Below are positions 1 through 9,125 of a stretch of 64,000 nt of DNA, one piece after another (the stretch's first letter is position 1; every line of letters starts with the position of its first letter). This stretch comes from Flavihumibacter petaseus NBRC 106054 (GTDB taxonomy: Bacteria; Bacteroidota; Bacteroidia; Chitinophagales; Chitinophagaceae): assembly GCF_000974785.1 (NCBI RefSeq), contig NZ_BBWV01000001.1:186001-250000 (forward strand). The letters are read 5' to 3'. Under the pieces are notes generated by a model, which saw only the letters and a list, made by a program, of their open reading frames with translations, did no database searches and was not told the origin of the DNA. The translations under genes and the position numbers were made by a program.

Positions 1-819
1 TGATTTTTTGGAACCGCAGAACTGGGCGGTGATCGTGTCGGCTCGGTCCAGTTGCTGCCAGCGGCAGGCCAGCTGCATCAGGCCGTAGACGATCCAGAAG
101 AGGGCTGCCATGGCGAGAAACAGGCCGATCAGTGCGGTACCTTCCAACGCATCAAATACATGCCGGTGGAAGGCATCGCAGAAGGCAGTATAGACAATGC
201 ACAGGATGATGGCCTGGTCAAAATACCGCAGTCCCTTTTTGTTCCTGTCCGCAAATCCGCCCCACCAGCGGTGAAGGATCATTCCCGCTATAACAGGAAG
301 CAGCACCTGCAGCAGGAGCTTCACGATCACCGGGCCGAGATCGAGGGAACCGGGGCCGGTCGACAATGCGAGTTGCATCCAGAGCGGCGTAATGAAGATG
401 CCCAACAGGCTGGAAATACTGGCGTTGAAAATAGCTGCGGGTATATTGCCGCCGGCAATAGAAACCATCACCACTGAGGAAGACACTGTACTGGGCAGGG
501 CGGCCAGGAAATAGGCGCCCAGCCAGTATTGCTCGTAGGTTGTTTCGCGGAAAAACGGCCGGACTGCCAGCAGCAGCAAGGGAAATACAACAAAGGTGAA
601 GGTCTGAACGAGCAGGTGCAGGCGGAAGTGGCCGAGACCGGCTTTTAGCTTTTCTGGACCCAGCTTGAGTCCGTACAGGAAAAAAATCACGGATACACCA
701 TAACCTGCCAGCGCTTCCAGCGACCAGGGCCCCTCTCCCAGTCCGCCTTCGGGCCACCATTTGGCCAGCAGGATCATACCCAGCAGCGCCAGCACAAAGG
801 GATCCAGGCCGGTCTTCAT
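1..819 (-). CDS. SLC10A7/YfeH-like (bile acid:sodium symporter superfamily) transporter, 3' end cut off by window
   Basis: The frame opens at ATG 819 and runs to base 1 without a stop, giving 273 visible residues of a protein that is usually about 320-330 long. It is almost entirely hydrophobic, with about seven to eight recognisable membrane segments. Small, polar-bracketed stretches such as LPSTVSSSVVM and GGNIPAAIFNAS resemble the conserved core of the SLC10A7/YfeH branch of the BASS superfamily. An inner-membrane sodium-coupled solute transporter is the likely role; the substrate cannot be told from sequence. The start overlaps the stop of the upstream gene by four bases (ATGA), so the two are probably co-transcribed and translationally coupled. 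Family assignment rests on overall pattern, not on a search. Confidence 0.75.
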   Translation of the reverse strand, partial: MKTGLDPFVLALLGMILLAKWWPEGGLGEGPWSLEALAGYGVSVIFFLYGLKLGPEKLKAGLGHFRLHLLVQTFTFVVFPLLLLAVRPFFRETTYEQYWLGAYFLAALPSTVSSSVVMVSIAGGNIPAAIFNASISSLLGIFITPLWMQLALSTGPGSLDLGPVIVKLLLQVLLPVIAGMILHRWWGGFADRNKKGLRYFDQAIILCIVYTAFCDAFHRHVFDALEGTALIGLFLAMAALFWIVYGLMQLACRWQQLDRADTITAQFCGSKKS

Positions 820-2375
820 ACCTGTTGCCGCTTTTTCCGGTTGGCGAGGGCCTTACGCCGGATAATCTCCTGCACGGGAATTCCTTCCACTTTACTTTCC
901 AGCCAGCTGATCACGTCGAGGTAAGAGAACGTTCGGGTCTCGCGAGGATCGTTTTCGTAAGGTTTGATCTTTTCCAGCAACTTTTTGAATTCAGTTTTAA
1001 GGTCTCCCCCTGAAAACCCGAAGGCTTTCCGGAGGAATCTGAACATTTCTTCTTCCACCACGCTGAGGCTGCCCATTTTCGCCATGAAACGGTAAACGGA
1101 TTTGATCAGGTATTCCAGCAGGTCAAAGTTGCCGAGTTCATAATGGGCGATCAGGTGCAGCAACCGGGCATAACACTGGAGATCGGTGCGCAGGTCAACT
1201 TTCCGGTTGATAATCTTTTGCAGGTAGTCGATCGCTTTCTCATTGTTGCCGCTGCCGAAATACAGGCAGGCGATCTTGTAGTAAAATACCAGGATCCGGT
1301 GCCGGTCGATCTGCAGGCGGTATTCTTCGAGCTTTTCCTCCAGGTAAGGGATCAGTGCCTGGCCTTCCGTGAACGTGCCTTCCAGGAAGTGCAGGTTGAT
1401 CTTGGCCTGTTGCCCGTAGACGAAGGCCTGGATGCGGTTATTGTCATTCGTCTGTACCACGTCCATTTGCTCGGCGGCAACGAACTGTTCCAGGGTTTTG
1501 CGGAACCCGTCTTCGTTGCGGAGGTCGAAATGGGCGCTCAGCAGGTTGTGAAGTCCCTTGATGTATTGCAGTGTTTCTACCTTGATCATCTCCGGGTACT
1601 TGTTGAACTGCTCCACCCACTTGGCGGTATACCGGTAGTACATGAGGAAATCCTGGCGGATAAAAGCATACCAGGTATAGCTCATGTAGGTGTACAACTG
1701 TTCGTAGAAACCTTTGACCTGAACGGATTCGGGAGGCATATGCTGGGCAAAGAAGGCGTCCAGCTCAGCCTCGTCTTCACGATTGCGCGCATGTCCGTGA
1801 CGGATATACCAACTATAGAGCAGAAGAGACAAATTAGAAGTATCATTAATCCGTTGAATCCTCCTGGTCACCTCTTCTGATTCTTTTACGAGTGTTTCGG
1901 CGCGGTTTTCTTCACTACGGGTGATGTGGAGGGCTTCGATCTTCTTTTCAAAAAAAATGGCCTGGATCAGAAAGCTCATCTGGTTATGGGCCCGGGCCTG
2001 TTCCTTGAGCTTGTCAAGCATCTTGAGGCTTTGGAGATAGAGTCCCTTATTGTAAAGGATCCGGGCGTAGCCCATCTGCTCATGTAATTGAATATCAATG
2101 GCTTGATCGTCCCGCAGCAGGCGAAGGCTGCTCAGGATCTGGCGGTACAGGTGAGCTTTGAGGTTGCTCAGCTGAGATTTTTTGATCCCGGGAGTCTTTT
2201 TCAGCAGAATGGCTTCATCGTATTCCTGCATCTTATCGAGAGCGTCAAACAATTCCACCACCTTGAGGCTTTCTGCGGCGGAATTCCGGGTCATATAGAG
2301 CTTGAAATTCCGCTTTTCAGATTTCTCCAGAGACCTGATCAGTTGAAAAAGTGCATCTACAGATCTGTTGGGCAT
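816..2375 (-). CDS. conserved protein of unknown function, helical, TPR-like
   Basis: This 519-residue protein has no signal peptide or membrane segment and is predicted to be mostly helical. It is rich in Leu, Lys, Glu and Tyr, with repeated helix-turn-helix spacing around residues 90-450 that looks TPR-like (for example LYNKGLYLQSLKMLDKLKEQ and YFGSGNNEKAIDYLQKII). I do not recognise a catalytic motif. The N-terminus (MPNRSVDALFQLIRSL) begins at a good ATG. The gene is divergent from leuA across a 161-bp gap and its stop overlaps the start of the downstream transporter gene. A cytosolic scaffold or regulatory protein would fit, but no function is assigned. Confidence 0.7.
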   Translation of the reverse strand: MPNRSVDALFQLIRSLEKSEKRNFKLYMTRNSAAESLKVVELFDALDKMQEYDEAILLKKTPGIKKSQLSNLKAHLYRQILSSLRLLRDDQAIDIQLHEQMGYARILYNKGLYLQSLKMLDKLKEQARAHNQMSFLIQAIFFEKKIEALHITRSEENRAETLVKESEEVTRRIQRINDTSNLSLLLYSWYIRHGHARNREDEAELDAFFAQHMPPESVQVKGFYEQLYTYMSYTWYAFIRQDFLMYYRYTAKWVEQFNKYPEMIKVETLQYIKGLHNLLSAHFDLRNEDGFRKTLEQFVAAEQMDVVQTNDNNRIQAFVYGQQAKINLHFLEGTFTEGQALIPYLEEKLEEYRLQIDRHRILVFYYKIACLYFGSGNNEKAIDYLQKIINRKVDLRTDLQCYARLLHLIAHYELGNFDLLEYLIKSVYRFMAKMGSLSVVEEEMFRFLRKAFGFSGGDLKTEFKKLLEKIKPYENDPRETRTFSYLDVISWLESKVEGIPVQEIIRRKALANRKKRQQV

Positions 2376-2536
2376 CGTAATTCTTCTTTATTAAAATCCT
2401 TGCCAGTATTGGGTTTCAGGGCATCCACCCCCCTTTTAAGGGTGTAAAAAAGCCCTTAATTTGATTTTAACCCCCACCCGACGATTGGTATTTTCGAAAG
2501 ACAGGTTACTGATTTTCACAAACATAGCACACACTT

Positions 2537-3703
2537 ATGGATCAAAAGATTTTCATTTTCGACACCACCCTTCGCGACGGCGAACAGGTACCCGGCTGCA
2601 AACTCAATAAAAAAGAGAAGATCGAGCTTGCCCTTGAGCTGGAAGCGCTCGGGGTGGATATACTCGAAGCCGGCTTTCCCATTTCCTCTCCGGGGGACTT
2701 TGAGGCCGTTCATGAAATCGCCACCCTGCTGAAAAAAGCTACCGTTTGTGGCCTGAGCCGCGCTGTACAGAAAGATATCGAGGTAGCAGGGGAAGCGCTG
2801 AAGCCAGCTGCCCGCAAAAGAATCCACACCGGTATCGGTACCAGCGACTTTCATATTAAATCAAAGTTCAATTCCAATCGCGAGGAAATCCTTGAACGTG
2901 CAGTCAAAGCCGTGAAATGGGCGCGTCAGTTTACCGACGATGTCGAGTTTTACGCCGAAGATGCCGGCCGTACCGCCAACGACTATCTCGCGCGGGTAGT
3001 GGAGGCCGTTATCAAAGCCGGTGCGACTACCGTAAACATCCCTGACACTACCGGGTACTGTCTTCCCCACCAATATGGAGAGAAGATCGCCTACCTCATT
3101 AATAATGTACCGAATGTGGACAAAGCAGTGCTGAGCTGCCATTGCCACAATGACCTGGGTCTCGCCACGGCTAACTCCATTGCAGGGGTGATTGCCGGTG
3201 CACGCCAGATCGAGTGTACCATCAACGGCCTGGGCGAAAGGGCAGGTAATACTTCCCTCGAGGAAGTGGTGATGATCATCAAACAGCATGGTCATCTTGG
3301 TTTCTTCACCGGGATCAACGCCACGCAGCTGAACCCGATCAGCCGCAAGGTTGCAGACACCATGCGGATGCCGGTACAGCCAAACAAGGCAATCGTAGGT
3401 GCCAATGCGTTTTCCCATTCTTCCGGCATCCACCAGGATGGTTTCCTGAAGGATACCACCACCTACGAGATCATTGCGCCTGAAGAAGTAGGTGCTGACA
3501 GTTCGAAGATCGTACTGACGGCAAGAAGCGGCCGGAGTGCCCTGGCCTACCGTTTCCAGAAACTGGGCCACAGCTTCAACCGCAATGATATCGACGCTCT
3601 GTACGAACAGTTCCTGGCAGTAGCAGATACCAAAAAAGAAGTGTACGACGAAGACCTGGAACAACTGGCCAAAGCCTACCAGGCAGCTTCTGTGACTGCA
3701 TAA
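2537..3703 (+). CDS. leuA: 2-isopropylmalate synthase, short form without the C-terminal regulatory domain
   Basis: LeuA condenses 2-ketoisovalerate with acetyl-CoA, the first committed step of leucine synthesis. The 388-residue protein has the DRE-TIM signature [10 protein letters not shown] at residues 8-17, the metal-binding HCHND motif at 202-206 (His202, His204) and [11 protein letters not shown] near 233-243. It ends soon after the barrel and small linker domains. The roughly 120-residue C-terminal LeuA dimerisation/leucine-sensing domain of about 510-residue homologues is absent. Citramalate or homocitrate synthase are related alternatives, but the context (ABC ATPase, then leuB) supports LeuA. 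The next ORF follows after 2 bp. No leucine-rich leader is visible upstream. Confidence 0.92.
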   Translation: MDQKIFIFDTTLRDGEQVPGCKLNKKEKIELALELEALGVDILEAGFPISSPGDFEAVHEIATLLKKATVCGLSRAVQKDIEVAGEALKPAARKRIHTGIGTSDFHIKSKFNSNREEILERAVKAVKWARQFTDDVEFYAEDAGRTANDYLARVVEAVIKAGATTVNIPDTTGYCLPHQYGEKIAYLINNVPNVDKAVLSCHCHNDLGLATANSIAGVIAGARQIECTINGLGERAGNTSLEEVVMIIKQHGHLGFFTGINATQLNPISRKVADTMRMPVQPNKAIVGANAFSHSSGIHQDGFLKDTTTYEIIAPEEVGADSSKIVLTARSGRSALAYRFQKLGHSFNRNDIDALYEQFLAVADTKKEVYDEDLEQLAKAYQAASVTA

Positions 3704-3705
3704 AA

Positions 3706-5124
3706 ATGACCGGCATCACCACGATAGGGAATAATATCAACCTGCGGTGGCAGGGCAAATCCATCCTGGACAATATTTCATTTGCCTGGGAGCCAGGCAG
3801 CCAGGTGCTGCTTACCGGTGGCCCTGGTTCAGGAAAAACCCTGCTGACCAAAGCCTTTACGGGTGAATTGTTTCATGAAGGGACCCTGCAGTTCCTCCAA
3901 AACGGGGCGCCCGTAAAACCCAGAGTGATCCGCGTTGAACAGCACTATCACTTTACCAACCGGTCTCATGTAAACAGTTTCTATTACCAGCAACGTTTCA
4001 ACAGCACGGAAGCAGACGATGCCGCGACCATCCGTGAAGAGTTGCTGCAACTGGATCCTGATGCTTCCAAATGGATGCCCATGCTGGAGATGTTCTCCAT
4101 GAGCAGGCACCTCGATGCACCATTGCTCCATCTTTCCAGCGGCGAGCACAAGCGGTTCCAGCTGGTTCGCGCATTCCTCCAGGCACCGCAGATCATGATC
4201 CTCGATGAGCCGTTCACCGGGATGGATGCACATAGCAGGAAACTGCTCACAGATTTCCTCACGGCAAAGGTGGCAGAAGGTATGATGTTCATCCTGATCT
4301 GCCATGCAGATGAAACGCCGGCCTTTATCAATACCGAATTATTTGTTGGACCGGGAAGAATGGCCCTGGGAGATTTCCAGGTTCCCGATGAACTTCAGCC
4401 GGTGCAGGACAGCTTCAACACGCTGATCGATATGGCGGATACCCATATCCGTTACGGCCAGCGTACGATTCTTGAAAACGTGAACTGGACGGTGAAACCC
4501 GGAGAATACTGGTGGCTGAAAGGCGCCAACGGATCGGGAAAATCCACTTTGCTCAGCCTGGTGACGGGAGATAACCCCCAGGCCTATGCGAATAACATGA
4601 AACTGTTTGATCGCCAGCGGGGAACAGGTGAAACCATCTGGGACATCAAAAAGAATATCGGTTTTGTATCGCCCGAACTCCAATGGTATTTCGATCGTAC
4701 CATGACCGTTTACCATACTGTTGCCTCAGGCTGGTTTGATACCATTGGTCTTTTCCGCACCCTGAGTACTGAGCAACATCAGACAGTGCTGCAATGGCTG
4801 CGGGCCTTTGACCTGCTCCCGGAAAAAGATCAACCGCTTTCACTTCTCTCTACCAGCCGGCAACGCCTTGCCCTGCTGGCAAGGGCCATGGTGAAGAATC
4901 CTGCACTCCTGGTACTGGATGAGCCCTGCCAGGGATTGTCTGATGCCCAACAGAAAGCCTTTACGCGCGTGGTGGAAATCCTTTGTGAGGATCCGCTGCG
5001 CAGCATCATATATGTTACCCATTATGAAAATGAACTGCCCGCCTGTATCGATCACCAGATCGCTTTATCCGGAGGTCACGCGATGGTTCAGGAATTTTCA
5101 TCAATGACAACTTTAACAGCATAA
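3706..5124 (+). CDS. double-domain ABC ATPase (ModF-like), no membrane segments
   Basis: This 472-residue protein has two nucleotide-binding domains in tandem. Domain 1 has Walker A GGPGSGKT (38-45), signature LSSGEHKR and Walker B IMILDEPFTG. Domain 2 has Walker A GANGSGKS (273-280), a degenerate signature LSTSRQRLALLARAM and Walker B LLVLDEPCQG. No permease or membrane segment is present in the gene or beside it. The arrangement resembles ModF-type ATPases, whose role is poorly defined; ABC-F translation factors are a less likely alternative because the two domains lack the long charged linker. It sits 2 bp after leuA and 7 bp before leuB, so it belongs to the leucine operon, although no part in leucine synthesis is known. 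Confidence 0.85.
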   Translation: MTGITTIGNNINLRWQGKSILDNISFAWEPGSQVLLTGGPGSGKTLLTKAFTGELFHEGTLQFLQNGAPVKPRVIRVEQHYHFTNRSHVNSFYYQQRFNSTEADDAATIREELLQLDPDASKWMPMLEMFSMSRHLDAPLLHLSSGEHKRFQLVRAFLQAPQIMILDEPFTGMDAHSRKLLTDFLTAKVAEGMMFILICHADETPAFINTELFVGPGRMALGDFQVPDELQPVQDSFNTLIDMADTHIRYGQRTILENVNWTVKPGEYWWLKGANGSGKSTLLSLVTGDNPQAYANNMKLFDRQRGTGETIWDIKKNIGFVSPELQWYFDRTMTVYHTVASGWFDTIGLFRTLSTEQHQTVLQWLRAFDLLPEKDQPLSLLSTSRQRLALLARAMVKNPALLVLDEPCQGLSDAQQKAFTRVVEILCEDPLRSIIYVTHYENELPACIDHQIALSGGHAMVQEFSSMTTLTA

Positions 5125-5131
5125 ACCTGCC

Positions 5132-6247
5132 ATGGAAAAAAACATCACCGTAATTCTGGGAGACGGCATCGGACCTGAGGTAACCCGTCAGGCCGTGAAA
5201 ATCCTGGAAGCGATTGCCAGCCATTACCATTATCATTTTCATTTCCGCTATGCCCTGATGGGCGCGGATGCGATTGACAAAACAGGCAGCCCTTTGCCTG
5301 ATGAAACCATTGAAGCATGCCTGAACAGCGATGCCATTTTATTCGGTGCGATAGGACATCCGAAATATGACAACGATCCTGCTGCCAAAGTGCGGCCGGA
5401 ACAGGGACTGCTGAAACTGCGCAAGTCATTGCAATTGTTTGCCAATATCCGCCCGGTGACCCACTACCCTTCCCTGCAGCATTTGTCACCACTCAAGGCG
5501 GCACTACTCGAAGGCGTGGATATGGTAATCTACCGTGAACTGACCGGTGGTATCTATTTCGGGGAAAAGACCATCAGTGAAGACGGCCAGCAGGCCAGCG
5601 ACAACTGTGTATACAGCATCAGCGAGATTGAGCGGATCGCCCACCTTGCTTTCCAGGCAGCGCGCAACCGCCGTAAAAAAGTAACCCTGGTAGACAAAGC
5701 CAATGTGCTGGAGACCTCGCGGTTGTGGCGCAAGGCGGTGAAGGCCATCGGAGAACAGTATCCGGATGTAACCCTCGATTTTCTGTTCGTAGACAACGCA
5801 GCAATGCAACTGATCCTGAATCCACGGCAGTTCGATGTTGTGCTGACAGAAAACATGTTTGGTGATATCCTGAGTGATGAAGCCAGTGTGCTGGCAGGAT
5901 CGCTGGGACTGTTGCCTTCTGCCTCTGTGGGCAATGGCGGCGCACTGTTCGAGCCCATACATGGTTCTTATCATGATGCAGCTGGAAAAGATATTGCCAA
6001 TCCATTGGGCGCCATACTTTCAGCAGCCATGCTGCTGGATCATTTCGGCGCTCACGAAGCAGCATCCAAAGTGCGGATGGCAGTGCAATGGACACTGGAA
6101 AACGGATTTGTGACCAAGGATATCGACCCGGTGAATTTTTATTTCACCTCCACCATCGGCGAACTGATCGCTGACGTGGTGCAGGATAAGATTCCATTGG
6201 AGCTGCATGCGGAGAATATCCGCCTGCGCAAGTCGACGATTATATAA
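5132..6247 (+). CDS. leuB: 3-isopropylmalate dehydrogenase
   Basis: LeuB oxidatively decarboxylates 3-isopropylmalate with NAD to the leucine keto acid. The 371-residue protein has the N-terminal ILGDGIGPEV motif, RxxxxLFANIRP and YRELTGGIYFGE. The isocitrate/isopropylmalate dehydrogenase signature begins NMFGDILSDEAS at residue 241, followed by GSLGLLPSAS and EPIHGSYHDAAGKDIANP. It starts at ATG 5132, 7 bp after the ABC gene. The genes for the intermediate enzyme (leuC and leuD, isopropylmalate isomerase) are not beside it or anywhere in the window. No terminator follows leuB, so leu transcription may run into the ilv leader. Confidence 0.93.
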   Translation: MEKNITVILGDGIGPEVTRQAVKILEAIASHYHYHFHFRYALMGADAIDKTGSPLPDETIEACLNSDAILFGAIGHPKYDNDPAAKVRPEQGLLKLRKSLQLFANIRPVTHYPSLQHLSPLKAALLEGVDMVIYRELTGGIYFGEKTISEDGQQASDNCVYSISEIERIAHLAFQAARNRRKKVTLVDKANVLETSRLWRKAVKAIGEQYPDVTLDFLFVDNAAMQLILNPRQFDVVLTENMFGDILSDEASVLAGSLGLLPSASVGNGGALFEPIHGSYHDAAGKDIANPLGAILSAAMLLDHFGAHEAASKVRMAVQWTLENGFVTKDIDPVNFYFTSTIGELIADVVQDKIPLELHAENIRLRKSTII

Positions 6248-6287
6248 AAAATATCGTATAGTTCTTTATTTATTCAGGAGACGGCGT

Positions 6288-6295
6288 TATATTCG
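6288..6295 (+). promoter_or_regulatory. possible -7 element for the ilv leader transcript
   Basis: TATATTCG matches the Bacteroidota -7 consensus TAnnTTTG at all but one specified base. It lies 18 bp before the leader peptide ATG, which would give a short untranslated region. No good -33 TTTG is present at the usual distance, so this is only a candidate. Transcription may also enter from the leu genes upstream. Confidence 0.3.
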
Positions 6296-6312
6296 TGATA
6301 ATACACGACTTC

Positions 6313-6411
6313 ATGGCGTTAACCGGAAATATAGTGATCAATCGTTCTGCCAGCAATATTATTGCGGTGGTCCTTGTTGTCATTTCCGGTTCGCAGGAGG
6401 TGGTGTTATGA
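6313..6411 (+). CDS. ilv leader peptide (32 codons, 15 branched-chain residues)
   Basis: ATG 6313 opens a 32-codon frame ending at TGA 6409-6411. It encodes 5 Ile, 7 Val and 3 Leu. Codons 16-24 (6358-6384) read IIAVVLVVI, so eight of nine are regulatory amino acids, and codons 30-32 read VVL. The frame lies directly upstream of an intrinsic terminator and of ilvE-D-B-N-C. This is the defining architecture of ilv-type leader peptides such as enterobacterial IlvL and IlvB leaders. Its role would be to let ribosome speed through Ile/Val/Leu codons report charged-tRNA levels to the transcribing polymerase. It is too short for routine gene calling. Seen: sequence, composition and position. Inferred: translation and function. 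Confidence 0.85.
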   Translation: MALTGNIVINRSASNIIAVVLVVISGSQEVVL

Positions 6412-6463
6412 TGTAAATAATCAACAAGCATATAACGGTCCGCCTCCAAAGAGGCGGACCGTT
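6321..6463 (+). promoter_or_regulatory. transcription attenuator: alternative leader, antiterminator and terminator helices
   Basis: Three mutually exclusive pairings can be read directly. (1) AACCGGAAAT at 6321-6330 pairs perfectly over 10 bp with 6382-6391, enclosing the leader codons. (2) Antiterminator: GGAGGTGG at 6396-6403 pairs with 6440-6447 (one G-U) and GTTATG at 6405-6410 pairs with 6431-6436 (one G-U), about 14 bp around a small internal loop. (3) Terminator stem 6434-6446 with 6451-6463. A ribosome stalled at codons 16-20 leaves the antiterminator arm free. A ribosome reaching the stop codon (6409-6411) covers that arm, so the terminator forms. The geometry matches the classical amino-acid attenuation model. 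Confidence 0.8.
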
Positions 6464-6468
6464 TTTTT
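6434..6468 (+). terminator. intrinsic terminator of the ilv attenuator
   Basis: A perfect 13-bp stem (arms 6434-6446 and 6451-6463, core GGTCCGCCTC) with a CAAA loop is followed by seven T residues (6462-6468). It lies between the leader peptide stop and the ilvE start, so it would stop transcription before the structural genes unless the antiterminator forms. Confidence 0.9.
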
Positions 6469-6505
6469 ATGCCCATGTAACGGCCGTCACCAAAAAAATA
6501 AACAT

Positions 6506-7420
6506 ATGGGTAACTACGTAAAAGGAAACAATTATTATAACCAGGATACCTTCCTGTACCTCAACGGCGCTTTCGTAAGAGCAGCGGACGCGAAGATGGA
6601 CCTGTACAGCCAGTCGCTTCATTATGGCTATGCCGTATTTGAAGGGATCCGTGCCTATCGCACCGAATCGGGCGAGACGCGCATTTTCAAGGCGACAGAG
6701 CACTATGATCGTCTCGCCAATTCAGCAAGGCTGGTCAACCTCCCTTACCGGTTCGACAACAAAACGCTGATCGACGCCACTTATGAACTCCTGGAGATGA
6801 ATATGCTGCAGGACGCTTATATCCGCCCGGTCGTATTTGCTCCGGCGAACATGAGTTTCCTTCCCAATACCGATTCCAACATCACGATCCAGGTTTGGGA
6901 AATGCAGCCTTTCCTGGGAGACCGCCTGTTGCGGGTGATGAGTTCCTCCTTTGAACGGCCTAACCCTCGCGGTTTCCATATAGAAGCAAAAGCATCCGGA
7001 CACTATGTGAATTCGCTGCTGGCCAGCCAGGAAGCCAAAGCCAAAGGATTTGACGAGGCCTTGCTCAGCGATATGAATGGCTTTATTGCAGAAGGCCCCG
7101 GTGCCAATATGTTCTTTGAGCGTGACGGTAAACTATATACCCCCTCTGCAGGCAATATCCTTCCAGGCATCACCCGCGCTACGGTGCTGGAGATCTGTGC
7201 AGCGGAAGGCATTGCAGTAGAAGAAGGCAAATTTAAAATGTCGGAACTGAAAACTGCCGATGCGGCATTCTTCTGTGGCACAGCCGCGGAAGTGATCGGC
7301 TGGGAAAGCATCGACAACTACCAGTTTCCGAAGCCCTGGGCACAAACGCTGAGTGCGCACGTCCAGAAGGTTTATAAATCCTGGGTAACCGAAAAATCAA
7401 CAGCAACCATTAGTCAATAG
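6506..7420 (+). CDS. ilvE: branched-chain amino acid aminotransferase
   Basis: IlvE is a PLP class IV aminotransferase that transfers the glutamate amino group to the keto acids of Ile, Val and Leu. The longer open frame extends back to 6362 through the leader and terminator. ATG 6506 is chosen because it follows the hairpin, has an A-rich upstream context and starts the usual MGNYVKGN N-terminus, giving 304 residues. Visible features are [11 protein letters not shown], the PLP lysine in EAKASGHY (Lys162) and the class IV segment [13 protein letters not shown]. It is the first gene of the ilvE-D-B-N-C operon under the attenuator and is followed by ilvD after 8 bp. Confidence 0.93.
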   Translation: MGNYVKGNNYYNQDTFLYLNGAFVRAADAKMDLYSQSLHYGYAVFEGIRAYRTESGETRIFKATEHYDRLANSARLVNLPYRFDNKTLIDATYELLEMNMLQDAYIRPVVFAPANMSFLPNTDSNITIQVWEMQPFLGDRLLRVMSSSFERPNPRGFHIEAKASGHYVNSLLASQEAKAKGFDEALLSDMNGFIAEGPGANMFFERDGKLYTPSAGNILPGITRATVLEICAAEGIAVEEGKFKMSELKTADAAFFCGTAAEVIGWESIDNYQFPKPWAQTLSAHVQKVYKSWVTEKSTATISQ

Positions 7421-7428
7421 ATAAATTT

Positions 7429-9114
7429 ATGTCCAACCCACTGAACAAATATTCGCGCACCATTACACAGGACCCCACACAACCTGCAGCCCAGGCAATG
7501 TTTTACGGCATTGGTCTTACTGACGATGATCTTAAAAAAGCTCAGGTCGGAGTCGTCAGCATGGGATATGACGGCAACACCTGCAACATGCACCTGAATG
7601 ACCTGGCTAAAGTGATCAAACAGGGCATCTGGGATGAATCGCTGGTCGGTCTTATTTTCAATACCATCGGTGTGAGTGACGGTATGAGCAATGGTACCGA
7701 TGGCATGCGCTTTTCGCTGGTGAGCCGTGATATCATCGCTGATTCCATCGAAGCAGTTTGCGGTGCGCAGTATTATGACGGCCTGATTGCCGTACCGGGT
7801 TGTGACAAGAATATGCCGGGTTCCATCATCGCGATGGGAAGACTGAACCGTCCTGCCATCATGGTATACGGCGGTACTATTGCACCAGGTCATTACAAGG
7901 GACAGGACCTCAATATTGTTTCTGCGTTTGAAGCATTGGGTCAGAAGATCGCCGGACAATTGTCTGAAGCAGATTTCAAGGGAATCGTGAAAAATTCCTG
8001 TCCCGGTGCCGGAGCCTGTGGCGGCATGTATACGGCCAACACCATGTCTGCAGCCATTGAAGCATTGGGCATGAGTCTTCCCTATTCATCTTCCAACCCG
8101 GCGCTGAGCCAGGAAAAACAGGACGAATGCCAGGCTGCGGGGAAGGCGATCAGGTTGTTGCTGGAAAAAGATATCAAGCCACGGGACATTATGACCCGCG
8201 AGGCTTTTGAAAATGCACTGGTACTGATCACCATCCTGGGCGGATCTACCAATGCGGTGCTGCATCTTATCGCCATGGCCAAAAGTGTGAATGTTGAGCT
8301 CACACAGGATGATGTTCAGAAAGTGAGTGACCGCATACCCGTACTGGCAGATCTCAAGCCCAGTGGAAAATATATGATGCAGGACCTGCACCATCATGGT
8401 GGTGTGCCTGCAGTGATGAAATATCTGTTGAAAAAAGGCCTGCTGCATGGTGACTGTCTCACTGTTACCGGAAAGACCCTGGCAGAAAACCTGGCAGACG
8501 TTCCTGAAATTGATTTTGCTACCCAGCAGATCATCCTGCCGATGGAAACGCCGATCAAGGCTACAGGGCATTTGCAGATCCTATATGGTAACCTCGCTGA
8601 AGGCGGAAGCGTTGCCAAGATCAGCGGTAAAGAAGGAGAAAGCTTTACCGGTCCGGCACGCGTGTTCGACGGCGAGCAGGAACTGATTGCCGGCATTGAA
8701 AGCGGCCGGGTCAAAAAGGGCGATGTGGTGGTGATCCGCCAGGTAGGTCCCAAAGGCGCGCCGGGCATGCCCGAAATGCTGAAGCCTACCAGTGCCATTA
8801 TTGGTGCGGGCCTGGGCAAATCAGTTGCCCTGATTACAGATGGCCGGTTCAGTGGCGGAACCCATGGTTTCGTGGTGGGACATATCACCCCGGAAGCATA
8901 CATGGGAGGAACGATCGCACTGGTTCAGGACGACGATACCATTGAGATAGATGCGAAGACCAACCGCATTGACCTGAAGGTGAGCGACGATGAAATCGCG
9001 CGCCGCCGCGAAGCGTGGAAACAGCCCGCACTGAAAGCAACCAAAGGAATTCTTTTCAAATATGCCCAGTCGGTAAAGGACGCCAGCCAGGGCTGCGTAA
9101 CCGACGAAGCATAA
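7429..9114 (+). CDS. ilvD: dihydroxy-acid dehydratase
   Basis: IlvD dehydrates 2,3-dihydroxy-isovalerate and 2,3-dihydroxy-3-methylvalerate to the keto acids. The 561-residue length is normal. Iron-sulphur and active-site motifs are present: PGCDKNMPG (Cys125), [18 protein letters not shown] (Cys191, Cys197) and the C-terminal [19 protein letters not shown]. The start at 7429 lies 8 bp after ilvE, and ilvB follows after 11 bp. No defect is seen. Confidence 0.95.
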   Translation: MSNPLNKYSRTITQDPTQPAAQAMFYGIGLTDDDLKKAQVGVVSMGYDGNTCNMHLNDLAKVIKQGIWDESLVGLIFNTIGVSDGMSNGTDGMRFSLVSRDIIADSIEAVCGAQYYDGLIAVPGCDKNMPGSIIAMGRLNRPAIMVYGGTIAPGHYKGQDLNIVSAFEALGQKIAGQLSEADFKGIVKNSCPGAGACGGMYTANTMSAAIEALGMSLPYSSSNPALSQEKQDECQAAGKAIRLLLEKDIKPRDIMTREAFENALVLITILGGSTNAVLHLIAMAKSVNVELTQDDVQKVSDRIPVLADLKPSGKYMMQDLHHHGGVPAVMKYLLKKGLLHGDCLTVTGKTLAENLADVPEIDFATQQIILPMETPIKATGHLQILYGNLAEGGSVAKISGKEGESFTGPARVFDGEQELIAGIESGRVKKGDVVVIRQVGPKGAPGMPEMLKPTSAIIGAGLGKSVALITDGRFSGGTHGFVVGHITPEAYMGGTIALVQDDDTIEIDAKTNRIDLKVSDDEIARRREAWKQPALKATKGILFKYAQSVKDASQGCVTDEA

Positions 9115-9125
9115 AACCTATTATC

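Noticed and set aside
2483-2536. Possible leucine leader upstream of leuA (short frame with RLLIF)
   Set aside because: Only two adjacent Leu codons, and no terminator or antiterminator pairing between it and leuA.
6401-6416. Mini-ORF ATG ATG TAA behind GGAGG as a second leader
   Set aside because: Two codons only; the GGAGGTGG is better explained as the antiterminator arm, and Bacteroidota make little use of Shine-Dalgarno sites.
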